A DNA stretch of 64,000 nt from contig NZ_CP121695.1 of NCBI RefSeq assembly GCF_029761915.1, positions 8,957,501 to 9,021,500 of the forward strand. The letters are read 5' to 3'. This stretch comes from Bradyrhizobium sp. CB1650. GTDB taxonomy: Bacteria; Pseudomonadota; Alphaproteobacteria; Rhizobiales; Xanthobacteraceae. Shown piece by piece: positions 23,842-32,608 of the stretch. The first letter of the stretch is position 1. Each line of letters opens with the position of its first letter. Both the position numbers and the translations under genes were made by a program. The notes under the pieces were generated by a model. The model did no database searches. It was given only the letters and a program-made list of their open reading frames with translations, and was not told the origin of the DNA.

Positions 23842-24900
23842 CTAAGTCAGGCGGGGATAGGTTGCATGCGGATTGTCGATCATGATCTTGCGCACGAGAT
23901 CGGGGGACAGACCTTCGGGCAGCGCATCCTGGCCGTCGAACTGCCAGTGCGGATAGTCCGTGGAGAATAGGACCAATTCGTCGGACTGCATATGATCAAA
24001 CAGGCGAATTAATGTCGCCGGCTCCGGCGGCGCGTCAAATGGCTGTAACGAAAAGCGGATGTTGCTGCGCACAATTTCCAGCGGCGCGCGGTCGACCCAG
24101 GGCGTCTCCATCCGCACGCCACGCCAGAACTTGTGCAGGCGCCAGAGAAAGGGCGGCAGCCAGGAGATGCCGGATTCCAGCATCACCATCTTCAGCCGGG
24201 GATGGCGGGCGAACACGCCTTCGACGATCAGGCTGGTGAGCTGGGCCTGGAACGCCTGGGCCTGACCGACGTAATCCTCGATGTGATAGGAACCCCAGCC
24301 GACCGCAGTCGGCGGATTGTGATACGCGGAACCGGCGTGGACGCCGATGGGAAGATCGAGCCGTTCCGCCGTCTCATAGATCGGCCACAGCGCGCGCTTT
24401 CCCAGCGGCACGTCGCCCATCACCAGCATCAACACCTGCACGAAGCGCCGGTCCTCTGCACAGCGCTCGATTTCGGCCACAGCTTTCTCGACACTTTGCG
24501 TCGGGATGACGATTGAGCCGCGCAGTCGCTTGTCGCGGTCGAGCCACTCCTTCGCCAGCCAGTCGTTCAGCGCGCGGCAAAAGGCGGCTTGCATGTCCTC
24601 AGAGAACACCATCTGCACGCCATAGAGCGGATTGCAGATGGCGTGGCTCACTTCGAAGGGGTCGAGCACATGGCGCTGCATGTCTTCGAGACTCGAGCCG
24701 GGCTTGCTGGTTTCGGGGCGCCAGTCGTCGCGCGCCGTGATCGGCGAGTTCTGCGGATAGGATTGCGAGACGAGATCGACCATGCCGCGCGTCGTCACCT
24801 GGTCGCGCCAGTAATCGTTCAGATAGGGCAGCAGGCTCGTCAGATGCGGCACCGCCGGGTGCACGTCGCAATCCACGCCGCCAGCGATCAGGGACGTCAT
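23842..24900 (-). CDS. Amidohydrolase (ACMSD-like), paralogue of the next gene
   Basis: 352 residues from the second of two adjacent ATG codons (24900); the first is at 24903. Metal-site features: GVDCDVHPAVPH (D-x-H), PIGVHAGSAY (His) and VLFSTDYPHWQFDG (Asp/His). The shared phrases with its neighbour (LNDWL/INDWQ, HSQCQ/QAQAFQ, KMVMLESGISWLP/KMVMIEAGFGWAP) show an old tandem duplication with clear divergence. Possibly two subunits or sequential enzymes of one pathway. First gene of the three-gene minus-strand set. Confidence 0.88.
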   Translation of the reverse strand: MTSLIAGGVDCDVHPAVPHLTSLLPYLNDYWRDQVTTRGMVDLVSQSYPQNSPITARDDWRPETSKPGSSLEDMQRHVLDPFEVSHAICNPLYGVQMVFSEDMQAAFCRALNDWLAKEWLDRDKRLRGSIVIPTQSVEKAVAEIERCAEDRRFVQVLMLVMGDVPLGKRALWPIYETAERLDLPIGVHAGSAYHNPPTAVGWGSYHIEDYVGQAQAFQAQLTSLIVEGVFARHPRLKMVMLESGISWLPPFLWRLHKFWRGVRMETPWVDRAPLEIVRSNIRFSLQPFDAPPEPATLIRLFDHMQSDELVLFSTDYPHWQFDGQDALPEGLSPDLVRKIMIDNPHATYPRLT

Positions 24901-25056
24901 CACGTCTCCTCTTCACGTTCCCTCTTGCGTAGCGCTTCACCGCGCCGTCTTGCGTCCCACCATTCAAGCAGGCCTGCCCGCCCCCTGCAACTCGGCCAAT
25001 GCCGCTGTCATATGCTAGGAAGGCGCAGCTCGGTTGCGAGGATGGGAGGTGGACGG

Positions 25057-25539
25057 ATGAATGAACTCGCTGGCATTGCGGAACAGGTCGCCGCAAAACT
25101 GATCGCGCGCAAACAGACCATTGCTGTGGCGGAATCCTCGACCGGCGGCCTGATCTCGGCAAGCCTGCTCGCGGTGCCCGGCGCATCGGCCTATTTCCTC
25201 GGCGGCGCCGTGGTCTATACGCGCGATGCCCGGCGCGTGCTGATGGATATTTCGGATGACGGCATGAAGGGCTTCCGCTCTGCCTCGGAGCCTTACGCAA
25301 AGCTCCTCGCCGAGCGAATGCGCAGCCGCTTCGGCTGCGACTGGGGCCTGTCCGAGACCGGCGCATCCGGCCCCACCGGTAACCGTTACGGCGATGCCGC
25401 CGGCCATAGCTGCATGGCGGTTGCGGGCCCTGCGGCGGAGGTCATGACGCTGGAGACAGGCAGCAACGACCGCTTCTCCAACATGCAGACCTTCGCGGCG
25501 ACGGCGTTGAAGCTGCTGTTGAAGAATTTGGAGTTGTGA
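25057..25539 (+). CDS. CinA C-terminal-domain protein (PncC-like nicotinamide-nucleotide amidase)
   Basis: 160 residues from the ATG at 25057, with GGGAGGTGG upstream. The catalytic segment is AVAESSTGGLISASLLAVPG (the usual AESCTGG with Ser for Cys). TGASGPTGNRYGDAAGHSCM is the second conserved block. Family members deamidate nicotinamide mononucleotide to nicotinate mononucleotide in the pyridine-nucleotide recycling pathway. The C-terminus is normal. It stands alone between the amidohydrolase set and a repeat block. Confidence 0.9.
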   Translation: MNELAGIAEQVAAKLIARKQTIAVAESSTGGLISASLLAVPGASAYFLGGAVVYTRDARRVLMDISDDGMKGFRSASEPYAKLLAERMRSRFGCDWGLSETGASGPTGNRYGDAAGHSCMAVAGPAAEVMTLETGSNDRFSNMQTFAATALKLLLKNLEL

Positions 25540-25589
25540 TCCGCCGTCGCCACTCAAGCGAGCCGGGACAGCGTCACCGCATAATCACT

Positions 25590-25755
25590 GTCATGCCCCG
25601 CGACCCGGCTACGCCAAGGCTTCGCCGGGGTTCGGTCTAGGGGCGCCGAAGCTTTAGCGAAGGCGGCAAGCGGGGCATCCATTACGCCGCGGCCCATCGA
25701 CTCAATCGCAACCGTCTCTGGAATACTGGATCGCCCGGTCAAGCCGGGCGATGAC
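25590..25755. repeat. Palindromic intergenic repeat (GTCATGCCCCGC type)
   Basis: About 166 bases starting GTCATGCCCCGCGACCCGGC and ending AAGCCGGGCGATGAC. The same segments in the same order as 13503-13666, including GGTCTAGGGGCGCCGAAGC and GCAAGCGGGGCATCCA. Confidence 0.8.
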
Positions 25756-25774
25756 AGCGGAAGATGGGCGACAC

Positions 25775-26050
25775 TTATCTTCCCAAATGCCGCATGAAAA
25801 TCCGCACCACGTAGCCTTTGAACCGCGGCGCCTCGTCGTAGAGGTTTGAGGCGATCCGTTCGATGGTTTCGCGCAGGGACAGGAACTGTGCCTGGCGCGC
25901 GCTGCTTTCGGTGCCTTGCATGCCCGCAAGCTCGTCCATGGCGGCGTCGCTGATCTGACACTGCACGACGTCGCCGTCGTTCAGCATGGTGAAGCGAAAA
26001 GCCAGCCGTTCCAGATCGTGGCCCACGATCTTGTCGCGCGTCAGCGGCAT
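25775..26050 (-). CDS. DUF1488-family small protein
   Basis: 91 residues. The pattern LERLAFRFTMLNDGDVVQCQ, ISDAAMDEL and IASNLYDEAPRFKGYVVRIF resembles DUF1488 (short proteins that begin with a predicted beta strand, a VxCxIs motif and a C-terminal helix). Function is unknown for the family. No neighbour on the same strand has a related role; the next minus-strand gene upstream is the TPR protein. Confidence 0.75.
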   Translation of the reverse strand: MPLTRDKIVGHDLERLAFRFTMLNDGDVVQCQISDAAMDELAGMQGTESSARQAQFLSLRETIERIASNLYDEAPRFKGYVVRIFMRHLGR

Positions 26051-26167
26051 TCAATCGTCCCGTTCGCGCCCCCGAACGGGACAATGCTGAAAATCTGGCC
26101 TCTTGTCACCATGCACGGCAAGGGACAGGACGGGCATACGAAGCCCGTCCGCGGCGCGCACCGACTT

Positions 26168-26776
26168 TCAGTAGACCAGCGCCGTCCCGGTCGGCTTCTC
26201 CATCGCTGCGGCCAACGATTTGTACTCATCGCAATCCGTCCCGCAGATGGCGGCGATCCGGCTCAGGTGATACATCGCCTGCTCGCGATTGCCCTGCTCG
26301 AGCTGCCAGAGCCCGTAGTACTGCCAGGTCAGCACGTGGTTCGGATCCGCTCTCAGCGCAAGCTCGTACCAGACCTGCGATTGCTTGTAGTCGCCGAGCT
26401 TGCGATAGGAGTAGCCGATCAGGTTGGCGACGTTCGGATGGTCGTCATGTCCGAGCGCCTTCAATTGATCGATCGCGGTTGCATAGTCGTTGCGCTCGTA
26501 GATCGTATCATAGGCTACGCGGTAACCGGCCGCGAAGGCGGGATCGTCGATGCTGGACTGGTTATGGGGTTTCCTTGTTTTCTGAGTGGCCTTCGTCCCC
26601 GGGCGTTTCGGATAGGTCGGCTGGGCGGTGCTCGGAGTCGAATAGGCGCTGCCATAGGGATCGCCGCCTCCCCCACCACCACCGCCACCGCCTCCTCCGC
26701 CTGCGGCATACGCCGAGGAGGCCATCAGCGCTGCAGACATTCCGAGCGCAAAGAGCCTGATCATCACTGTGATCAT
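26168..26776 (-). CDS. Exported TPR protein with poly-glycine linker
   Basis: 202 residues with AGGAG upstream of the ATG at 26776. A signal peptide (about 1-24: LFALGMSAALMASSAYA) is followed at once by a run of 13 Gly, then a Pro/Thr-rich linker. TPR-like helices run from about 85 to 185: YDTIYERNDYATAIDQLKAL, VANLIGYSYRKLGDYKQSQV, WYELALRADPNHVLTWQYYG and QLEQGNREQAMYHLSRIAAI. The C-terminus has CGTDCDEY, a possible disulfide. Probably periplasmic and scaffolding; no enzyme motif. The DNA for the Gly run (26664-26703) is a low-complexity CCG/CCA/CCT stretch on the + strand. Confidence 0.85.
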   Translation of the reverse strand: MITVMIRLFALGMSAALMASSAYAAGGGGGGGGGGGGGDPYGSAYSTPSTAQPTYPKRPGTKATQKTRKPHNQSSIDDPAFAAGYRVAYDTIYERNDYATAIDQLKALGHDDHPNVANLIGYSYRKLGDYKQSQVWYELALRADPNHVLTWQYYGLWQLEQGNREQAMYHLSRIAAICGTDCDEYKSLAAAMEKPTGTALVY

Positions 26777-26922
26777 TTCCGTCTCCTATCTTGATCCAAG
26801 CGGCCCCAGACGACGTGATAACCCTGGCTTGGCAACGATATTCCGGGACGCTGTGCTCACGGAGACGTCAGCAGTCGTACGACAGTTCTGCTGTCCTTCT
26901 ATTCCAAGAAAGTAGCGAGATG

Positions 26923-28407
26923 CTATTGAAACGCCACCTCGGCGAAGCTGCGAAGCTTGCGCGAATGTAGCCGCTCCGATTCCTGCTGCTTGAGCCGTTC
27001 CAGCGCCTTCAGACCAATCTCGAGGTGTTGGCCAACGCGGCGGCGATAGAATTCGCTGGCCATGCCCGCAAGCTTGATCTCGCCGTGCAGCGGCTTGTCG
27101 GAGACGCAGAGCAACGTGCCGTAAGGGACGCGGAATCGATAGCCGTTAGCTGCGATCGCCGCCGATTCCATGTCGAGCGCGACGGCGCGCGATTGCGACA
27201 TGCGCCGTATCACCGCAGGCCCGCTGATCTCCCAGTTGCGATTGTCGACGCTCGCAACGGTGCCCGTACGCATCAGGCGCTTGAGCTCGAAACCCTCGAG
27301 GCCGGTAACGTCGCCGACCGCCTCCTCGAGCGCGACCTGCATCTCGGCCAGCGCCGGGATCGGAACCCACAGCGGCAGCTCGCGATCGAGCACGTGGTCC
27401 TCGCGCACATAGCCGTGGGCGAGCACGTAGTCGCCGAGCCGCTGCGTATTCCGCAGACCGGCGCAATGGCCGAGCATGAGCCAGGCATGCGGACGCAACA
27501 CCGCGACGTGGTCGGTGACATTGCGCGCGTTCGACGGACCCGTCCCGATGTTGATCAGCGTGATGCCGCGATAACCGGGCGCGACGAGATGGAACGCCGG
27601 CATCTGTGGCGTGCGCTCGGGCGCAACTCCGGTCGCTGCGCCGCCATTGCGCGTGATCACATTGCCGGGCGCGACGAAGGCGTCGAGGCCGGTTTCGCCG
27701 GACTGGAGGCGCTGCTGACAGAGCTGCGCGAAGGCGTCCACATAGAACTGATAGTTCGTGAAGATCACGAAGTTCTGGAAATATTCGGGATCGGTGCCCG
27801 TATAGTGATAAAGCCGACGCAGGGAATAGTCGACGCGCGCGGCCCGGAACAGGGCCAGCGGTTCAGGCGCGCCGGGCTGCAGTTCGAACGTGCCGTCGGC
27901 GATCGCATCGTCCATAGTGGCGAGATCCGGCACGTCGAACACGTCGCGCAGCGATCGCATCACGGGGGACTTCTCGCCGGTAGTGATGGCGGCTTCGATA
28001 TTGATGTCGCGGCGATAGGCGAAGTGAATCGGGATCGGTTCGCCGGACTCGCCGATCTCGACGGGAACGCCGTGGTTCTGGATCAAGAGTCCGATCTGCT
28101 CGGTCAGGTAGCGCCGGAACAGGTCGGGCCGCGTCACGCTGGTCTCGTGCACGCCAGGTCCGGCGACAAAGCCGTAGGACAGACGTGAATCCAGCCGCGC
28201 GTGTGTCGCGGTGGTGACGCGAACGAAGGGGTAGTAGGCGCGCGCCCGCGTCGTGATCGCCTCGCCGTTGACATAGGCCTCGAACCGGTCGCGCAGGAAT
28301 TTCGTGTTGCGTTCGTAGATCTCTTCGAGGCGGGCGACGGCGGCGGTCGCATCGTTGAAGGATTGGGTGGCGATGGACGGCGGAGATTGGATGGGAATGG
28401 AATGCAT
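26923..28407 (-). CDS. amn: AMP nucleosidase
   Basis: 494 residues from the ATG at 28407; the longer frame to 28494 begins in a repeat. The N-terminal domain (about 20-180) is the AMN-specific part (NTKFLRDRFEAYVNGEAITT, ARAYYPFVRVTTATHARLDS) and the C-terminal domain is a nucleoside-phosphorylase fold (FHLVAPGYRGITLINIGTGP, SRAVALDMESAAIAANGYRF, GTLLCVSDKPLHGEIKLAG). Reaction: AMP + water to adenine + ribose 5-phosphate, adjusting adenine nucleotide pools. Length matches the family. No operon partner is evident. Confidence 0.95.
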   Translation of the reverse strand: MHSIPIQSPPSIATQSFNDATAAVARLEEIYERNTKFLRDRFEAYVNGEAITTRARAYYPFVRVTTATHARLDSRLSYGFVAGPGVHETSVTRPDLFRRYLTEQIGLLIQNHGVPVEIGESGEPIPIHFAYRRDINIEAAITTGEKSPVMRSLRDVFDVPDLATMDDAIADGTFELQPGAPEPLALFRAARVDYSLRRLYHYTGTDPEYFQNFVIFTNYQFYVDAFAQLCQQRLQSGETGLDAFVAPGNVITRNGGAATGVAPERTPQMPAFHLVAPGYRGITLINIGTGPSNARNVTDHVAVLRPHAWLMLGHCAGLRNTQRLGDYVLAHGYVREDHVLDRELPLWVPIPALAEMQVALEEAVGDVTGLEGFELKRLMRTGTVASVDNRNWEISGPAVIRRMSQSRAVALDMESAAIAANGYRFRVPYGTLLCVSDKPLHGEIKLAGMASEFYRRRVGQHLEIGLKALERLKQQESERLHSRKLRSFAEVAFQ

Positions 28408-28469
28408 ATTTGCGCCAGTTGCTTTGAAGAGCCGCTTGGCGTCGCAGTATAGCAGGAACAAAGCCGCGC
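28408..28469. other. Non-coding leader before repeat block
   Basis: This opens a 349-base stretch (28408-28756) without a gene. The first 62 bases lie upstream of the AMP nucleosidase start and hold no recognisable promoter to me; the rest is filled by three repeat elements (28470-28586, 28601-28684, 28703-28744). Confidence 0.5.
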
Positions 28470-28586
28470 CGTCATTGCGAGCGCAGCGAAGCAATCCGGA
28501 AATCTCGCCGGGGCGACAGACTGGATTGCTTCGCTGAGCCTGTCATCGGGCCGCGCATCGCGCGGACCCGTTGGCTCGCAATGACG
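28470..28586. repeat. Palindromic intergenic repeat (GTCATTGCG type, long form)
   Basis: Starts CGTCATTGCGAGCGCAGCGA and ends GTTGGCTCGCAATGACG. Holds GAAGCAATCC / GGATTGCTTC and GGGCCGCGCATCGCGCGG. Same long form as 17641-17766. Confidence 0.85.
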
Positions 28587-28600
28587 GATGGAAAGCGCTC

Positions 28601-28684
28601 GTAGGGTAGGCAAAGCGAAGCGAGCCCACCAATATCAGGGGAGGAAAGGTGCGGCACGGTGCTTCGCGCCTTTGCCCACCCTAC
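28601..28684. repeat. Palindromic intergenic repeat (GTAGGGTGGG-like)
   Basis: GTAGGGTAGGCAAAGCGAAG on the left and TTCGCGCCTTTGCCCACCCTAC on the right. Related to 9581-9670 but with different inner sequence. Confidence 0.75.
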
Positions 28685-28702
28685 GAGACAGAAACTCCGG
28701 CT

Positions 28703-28744
28703 CGAGATCCCGGATGCGCGCGCTAAGCACGCTCCGGGATGACG
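28703..28744. repeat. Short inverted repeat (ATCCCGGA type)
   Basis: GAGATCCCGGATGCGCGCGC and GCACGCTCCGGGATGACGCG flank a short loop, immediately after the stop of the type I secretion adaptor gene (minus strand, ends 28757). It may serve as its terminator. Confidence 0.5.
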
Positions 28745-28756
28745 CGCTTTCGCGCG

Positions 28757-30091
28757 TCACTTCTCCCGGAAGGCGCGCATGAGCTGGTCGTGCAGCGGCT
28801 TCATCAGGTAGGACAGCATGGTGCGGTCGCCGGTCTGGACGAAGGCTTCGACCGGCATGCCGGGGATCATCTTGACGTCGCCGAGGCGGGCTATCTCTTC
28901 CGGCGGCATCGAGACGCGGATGGTGTAGTAGCTCTGGCCGGTGCGCTGGTCGGTGGTGACGTCGGGCGAGACGCGGCTGACGACGCCGTTGAGCTCGGGC
29001 GTGGTGCGCTGGTTGAAGGCGGAAAGGCGCAGCAGCGTCTTCTGGCCGATCTGGAGCTTGTCGATATCGACCGGATTGACCTTGGCCTCGACCTGGAGAT
29101 CGTCAGACTGGGGCACGATCAGCATCAGGGTATCGCCTGCGGTGACGACGCCGCCGACGGTGTGCACGGTCGATTGCAGCACCATGCCGTCCTGCGGCGC
29201 GCGAATGTCGACGCGGCGGAGCTGGTCCTCGGCGGTGACCTTGCGCTCGATCAACTCGCCGATCTTGTCGTTGGTCTCGCGCAGGTCTTTGGAGACTTCG
29301 CTGACCATATCTTTGTCGACCTGGATGATCTGGAGCTCGGTCTCGGTGATCTTGCCCTTGGCCTGCGCCCGTGAGGCGATGTATTGCGCGCGCTCGCCGT
29401 TGAGGCGGGCGGAGTCGCGCTCGAGCGTGGTGAGGCGCGAGAGCTGCACGAGATGCTTGTCGTAGAGATCGCGGACGCCGGTGAGCTCCTGCTGCACCAG
29501 GGCGATTTCCCTGTCCTTGGCCTTTTCCTGCGCGGAGAGACCTTCGATCTCTTCGTTGAGCTGCTGGATGCGCTCGCGAAGCTGCGCCTTCTGGCCGGCC
29601 CGGCCGTTGACGCGAACGTCGAACAGCTTGCTTTCGCTGGCGATCAGCGTCCTGACGTCGGGATCGGCGACACGATCGAGCAGCGACTGCGGGAACTGGA
29701 TCGTGTCGACACCGCGCTGCTCGGCCTGGAGCCGCGCCGCACGCGCCTGTGCAGCGTCGAGATTCTTGGTGACGATGGCAAGGTTCGCCTTGGTGATGGT
29801 GTCGTCGAGCCGCACCACGATGTCGCCGGCCTTGACCACGTCCCCGTCGCGCGCGCGCACCTCGCCGACAACCCCGCCGGTCGGATGCTGCACCTTCTTG
29901 ACGTTGGATTCGACGACGATCTGCCCGGGCGCGATCAGCGCACCCGAAATCAGCATCGTGGATGCCCAGCCGCCCAGCCCAAAGGCCAGGATCAGCATGA
30001 TCGACAGCCCGAGGATCAGGTGAAACCTGATCGATTGCCGCACGCCCCGCTTGGTGGCGGGCTTCGTGCCGCCAATCGTCATCGTGCTCAT
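28757..30091 (-). CDS. Type I secretion membrane-fusion (HlyD/PrtE) subunit
   Basis: 444 residues. One transmembrane helix (about 24-50: FHLILGLSIMLILAFGLGGW) is followed by the periplasmic part: barrel-sandwich segment VVESNVKKVQHPTGGVVGEV, a long coiled coil (about 105-290: KNLDAAQARAARLQAEQRGV, IQQLNEEIEGLSAQEKAKDR), and the return half DIRAPQDGMVLQSTVHTVGG. This is the adaptor that links an inner-membrane ABC exporter to an outer-membrane TolC channel. The start overlaps the stop of the upstream ABC gene by 4 bases (ATGA), so the two are translationally coupled. No TolC gene is in the window. Confidence 0.93.
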   Translation of the reverse strand: MSTMTIGGTKPATKRGVRQSIRFHLILGLSIMLILAFGLGGWASTMLISGALIAPGQIVVESNVKKVQHPTGGVVGEVRARDGDVVKAGDIVVRLDDTITKANLAIVTKNLDAAQARAARLQAEQRGVDTIQFPQSLLDRVADPDVRTLIASESKLFDVRVNGRAGQKAQLRERIQQLNEEIEGLSAQEKAKDREIALVQQELTGVRDLYDKHLVQLSRLTTLERDSARLNGERAQYIASRAQAKGKITETELQIIQVDKDMVSEVSKDLRETNDKIGELIERKVTAEDQLRRVDIRAPQDGMVLQSTVHTVGGVVTAGDTLMLIVPQSDDLQVEAKVNPVDIDKLQIGQKTLLRLSAFNQRTTPELNGVVSRVSPDVTTDQRTGQSYYTIRVSMPPEEIARLGDVKMIPGMPVEAFVQTGDRTMLSYLMKPLHDQLMRAFREK

Positions 30092-31836
30092 GGCTTGGTC
30101 ACCCCGCCCTCACTGACGATCTTGATCGGTGCCGGCGGCGCAACGCGGGGCTGGAGCACCTGGGCAAGAACCTGCTCCTTGGGACCGAAGGCCTGCGCGC
30201 GGCCATCGCGCAGCACCAGGATCTGGTCGACCGCCTCGACGCCGATCGGCCGGTGCGCCACGACGATGACGACGGCGCCGCGTTCGCGCGCCGCGCGGAT
30301 CGCGCGGGTCAGCGCCTCGTCACCCTCGGTGTCGAGATTGGAGTTGGGCTCGTCCAGCACGATCAGGAACGGACTGCCATAGAGCGCGCGCGCCAGCGCG
30401 ACACGCTGCGCCTGGCCTGCGGAGAGGGCGGCGCCCTGCTCGCCGACTTGCGTGTTGTAGCCTTCGCGCATCTTGATGATCATCTCGTGCACGCCGGCCT
30501 CTTTCGCCGCGGCGATGATGCCGTCCGACGTCGCCTCGGGATCAAAGCGGCTGATGTTCTGCGCGATGGTGCCGCCGAACAGTTCGACGTCCTGCGGCAG
30601 ATAGCCGATATGGCGGCCGAGCACATCCGACGACCATTGGTCGAGTGCCGCGCCGTCCAGCCGCACCTTGCCGCGGACCGGCTGCCAGACGCCGACGAGC
30701 GCGCGGATCAGCGACGATTTGCCGGAGCCGCTCGGCCCGATCACGCCGAGACCATTGCCCGCGGTAAGCGCGAAAGTGACGTCCTGCACGATGAGGCGTT
30801 GATCGCCCGGCGGAACGATCGAGATGCTTTCGACCGACAGCCGGCTGGAGGGCACCTGCAACTGGGTCGGCATCGCCTGCGCCGGCATCTGCTCCAGCAG
30901 CCGGCTGAGGCGCTGCCAGCTCTGGCGGGCGGCGACGAAGGATTTCCAGTGCGCGATCGCAAGGTCGACCGGCGCCAACGCGCGCGCCGACAGGATCGAG
31001 CCCGCGATGATGATGCCCGCGGTCGCCTCCTGGTGGATGACGAGATAGGCACCGACCGCGAGCACGGCCGATTGCAGCATCATGCGCAGCACTTTTGCGA
31101 CTGCACCGAGACCGCCGGCGACGTCGCTCGCGCGCTGATTGCCGGCGAGATATTTTTCGTTGGCCTCGCTCCAGCGCTGGTTCAGCCGGCCGGCCATGCC
31201 CATCGACACCAGCACCTCGGCGTTGCGCCGGCTGGCCTGGGCGAGATCATTGCGCTGTGCAGCGAGCCCCATCGCCTCGCGCGCCGGCTGGCGGGACAGG
31301 AACTCGGTGACCAGCGTCAGCCCGACCAGGATGATGGCGCCGACCAGCGCGGTCACGCCGATCAGGACATGGAAGGCGAAGCAGATGCCGAGATAGAGCG
31401 GCAGCCAGGGCAGATCGAAGAACGCGCCCGGTCCCATGCTGCCGAGGAAGGAGCGGACATTGTCGAGGTCGCGGAGCGGCTGCAGTCCCTCGTTGCGCCC
31501 ACCGATCATGAGCGGCAGGCGCACGATGGTGTCGAAAACGCGCTTGTTGAGGGCTTCGTCAAGCGCAGTTCCGACCCGCCCGAGGATGCGCCCGCGGATC
31601 ATGTCGAGCACGCCCTGCGCGATATAGAGGCCGCAGGCCAGGATGATGAGGCCGACCAGGGTCGGGATGCTGCGGCTCGGCAGTACCCGGTCATAGACCT
31701 CCAGCATGAAGATCGACCCGGTCAGATAGAGCAGGTTGATCATGCAGCTCATCAGGCCGACGCCGAGGAACGCCGTGCGACAGGCGCGCAGGGCTTCAGC
31801 GAGCTCTGAGCGGCGAAAGCCGGGAACGGCTGCCAT
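30088..31836 (-). CDS. Type I secretion ABC transporter (PrtD/HlyB-like)
   Basis: 582 residues: membrane domain (about 20-320, six helices) fused to an ATPase. Walker A is GVIGPSGSGKSSLIRAL, the signature is LSAGQAQRVALARALYG, Walker B is LIVLDEPNSNLD and the H-loop is VIVVAHRP. There is no N-terminal C39-like domain, so it resembles PrtD-type exporters of RTX proteins rather than the larger LapB or HlyB type. It should drive one-step export of a protein with a C-terminal uncleaved signal. Coupled by a 4-base overlap to the adaptor. The 1478-residue RTX-like protein at 44565-49001 is a candidate substrate. Confidence 0.93.
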   Translation of the reverse strand: MAAVPGFRRSELAEALRACRTAFLGVGLMSCMINLLYLTGSIFMLEVYDRVLPSRSIPTLVGLIILACGLYIAQGVLDMIRGRILGRVGTALDEALNKRVFDTIVRLPLMIGGRNEGLQPLRDLDNVRSFLGSMGPGAFFDLPWLPLYLGICFAFHVLIGVTALVGAIILVGLTLVTEFLSRQPAREAMGLAAQRNDLAQASRRNAEVLVSMGMAGRLNQRWSEANEKYLAGNQRASDVAGGLGAVAKVLRMMLQSAVLAVGAYLVIHQEATAGIIIAGSILSARALAPVDLAIAHWKSFVAARQSWQRLSRLLEQMPAQAMPTQLQVPSSRLSVESISIVPPGDQRLIVQDVTFALTAGNGLGVIGPSGSGKSSLIRALVGVWQPVRGKVRLDGAALDQWSSDVLGRHIGYLPQDVELFGGTIAQNISRFDPEATSDGIIAAAKEAGVHEMIIKMREGYNTQVGEQGAALSAGQAQRVALARALYGSPFLIVLDEPNSNLDTEGDEALTRAIRAARERGAVVIVVAHRPIGVEAVDQILVLRDGRAQAFGPKEQVLAQVLQPRVAPPAPIKIVSEGGVTKP

Positions 31837-32043
31837 CAGTCTGGTCTCTTTCGGGTGAGGGCGAAGCCCCTGATCTAAAAAGCAATTTCAGGGGTACTTG
31901 ACCCGGATTAAGATCGTATTTTCGGCCCTTGTCCAATGCCGTCGAATTAATCCAACAACCTTGTGCGTCATCATCTACCCCGACCGCGCACGTACGCAAG
32001 TCCGGAATTTCACAGGCTCGCGGCTTTTTCCTGCAAGCTTAAC

Positions 32044-32067
32044 GCCTCTCCCCATTGGGGAAGAGGC
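32044..32067. terminator. Terminator-like hairpin
   Basis: GCCTCTCCCC-ATTGGGG-AAGAGGC lies 25 bases beyond the stop of the GlsB-like gene (minus strand). The stem is interrupted by one base but is GC-rich. Confidence 0.5.
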
Positions 32068-32091
32068 GCAGAGTTCCGACCGGGCCTGCCG

Positions 32092-32361
32092 CTAAAGCCG
32101 GCCGCCACCGCGCAGCAGCCGCACCACCAGCAGCAGAATGACGGCGCCGATGGCGGAATAGACGATCTCGGACACGAGGCCGGTGCCGAGGCGAATGCCG
32201 AGCTTCGGAAACAGGAAGCTCGCCACCAGCGCGCCGGCGATGCCGACCACGATGTCACCGATGATGCCGAACCCGGTTCCGCGCACCACCTTGCCGGCCA
32301 GCCAGCCGGCGATCAGCCCGACGAACAGGATGACGAGCAGGCCTTCATTGGAAATGTACAT
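32092..32361 (-). CDS. GlsB/YeaQ/YmgE-family stress membrane protein
   Basis: 89 residues from the ATG at 32361; the long frame above it is repeat-derived. Three hydrophobic helices: LLVILFVGLIAGWLAGKVVR, GFGIIGDIVVGIAGALVASF and VSEIVYSAIGAVILLLVVRL. The G-rich pattern GLIAGWLAGK...GDIVVGIAGA is the signature of the GlsB/YeaQ/YmgE (transglycosylase-associated) family, small inner-membrane proteins commonly induced in general stress and stationary phase. Biochemical role unknown. Confidence 0.88.
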   Translation of the reverse strand: MYISNEGLLVILFVGLIAGWLAGKVVRGTGFGIIGDIVVGIAGALVASFLFPKLGIRLGTGLVSEIVYSAIGAVILLLVVRLLRGGGRL

Positions 32362-32608
32362 AAGTGACGTCCCTCTGCGTGAACGGCCACATGGAACGGG
32401 AACCGGGATGAATGGGGTGTGAATGTGCTTCACCTCGGCGCCGGCGGTCGCACTCCGACAAAAAAGTCGAAAACAACCCCATGCAAAGTAGAACGGCCTT
32501 GGGCGAGATACGCCCGGTGAACCGCGACAAGTCTGTCCTGGCGCAGAAGATTTTCGAAGAGAGGCGCACGAGAGGAGCGCGGAGTGAGGAGTGCACCACT
32601 CTCTCATT
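32362..32608. other. Non-coding region upstream of the GlsB-like gene
   Basis: First part of a 453-base gap (32362-32814). No convincing start or RBS on either strand. GGAACGGGAACC at about 32395 is a direct repeat of GGAAC on the plus strand, but I could not match it with a -10 partner. The second part of the gap is mostly repeat (32609-32756). Confidence 0.4.
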
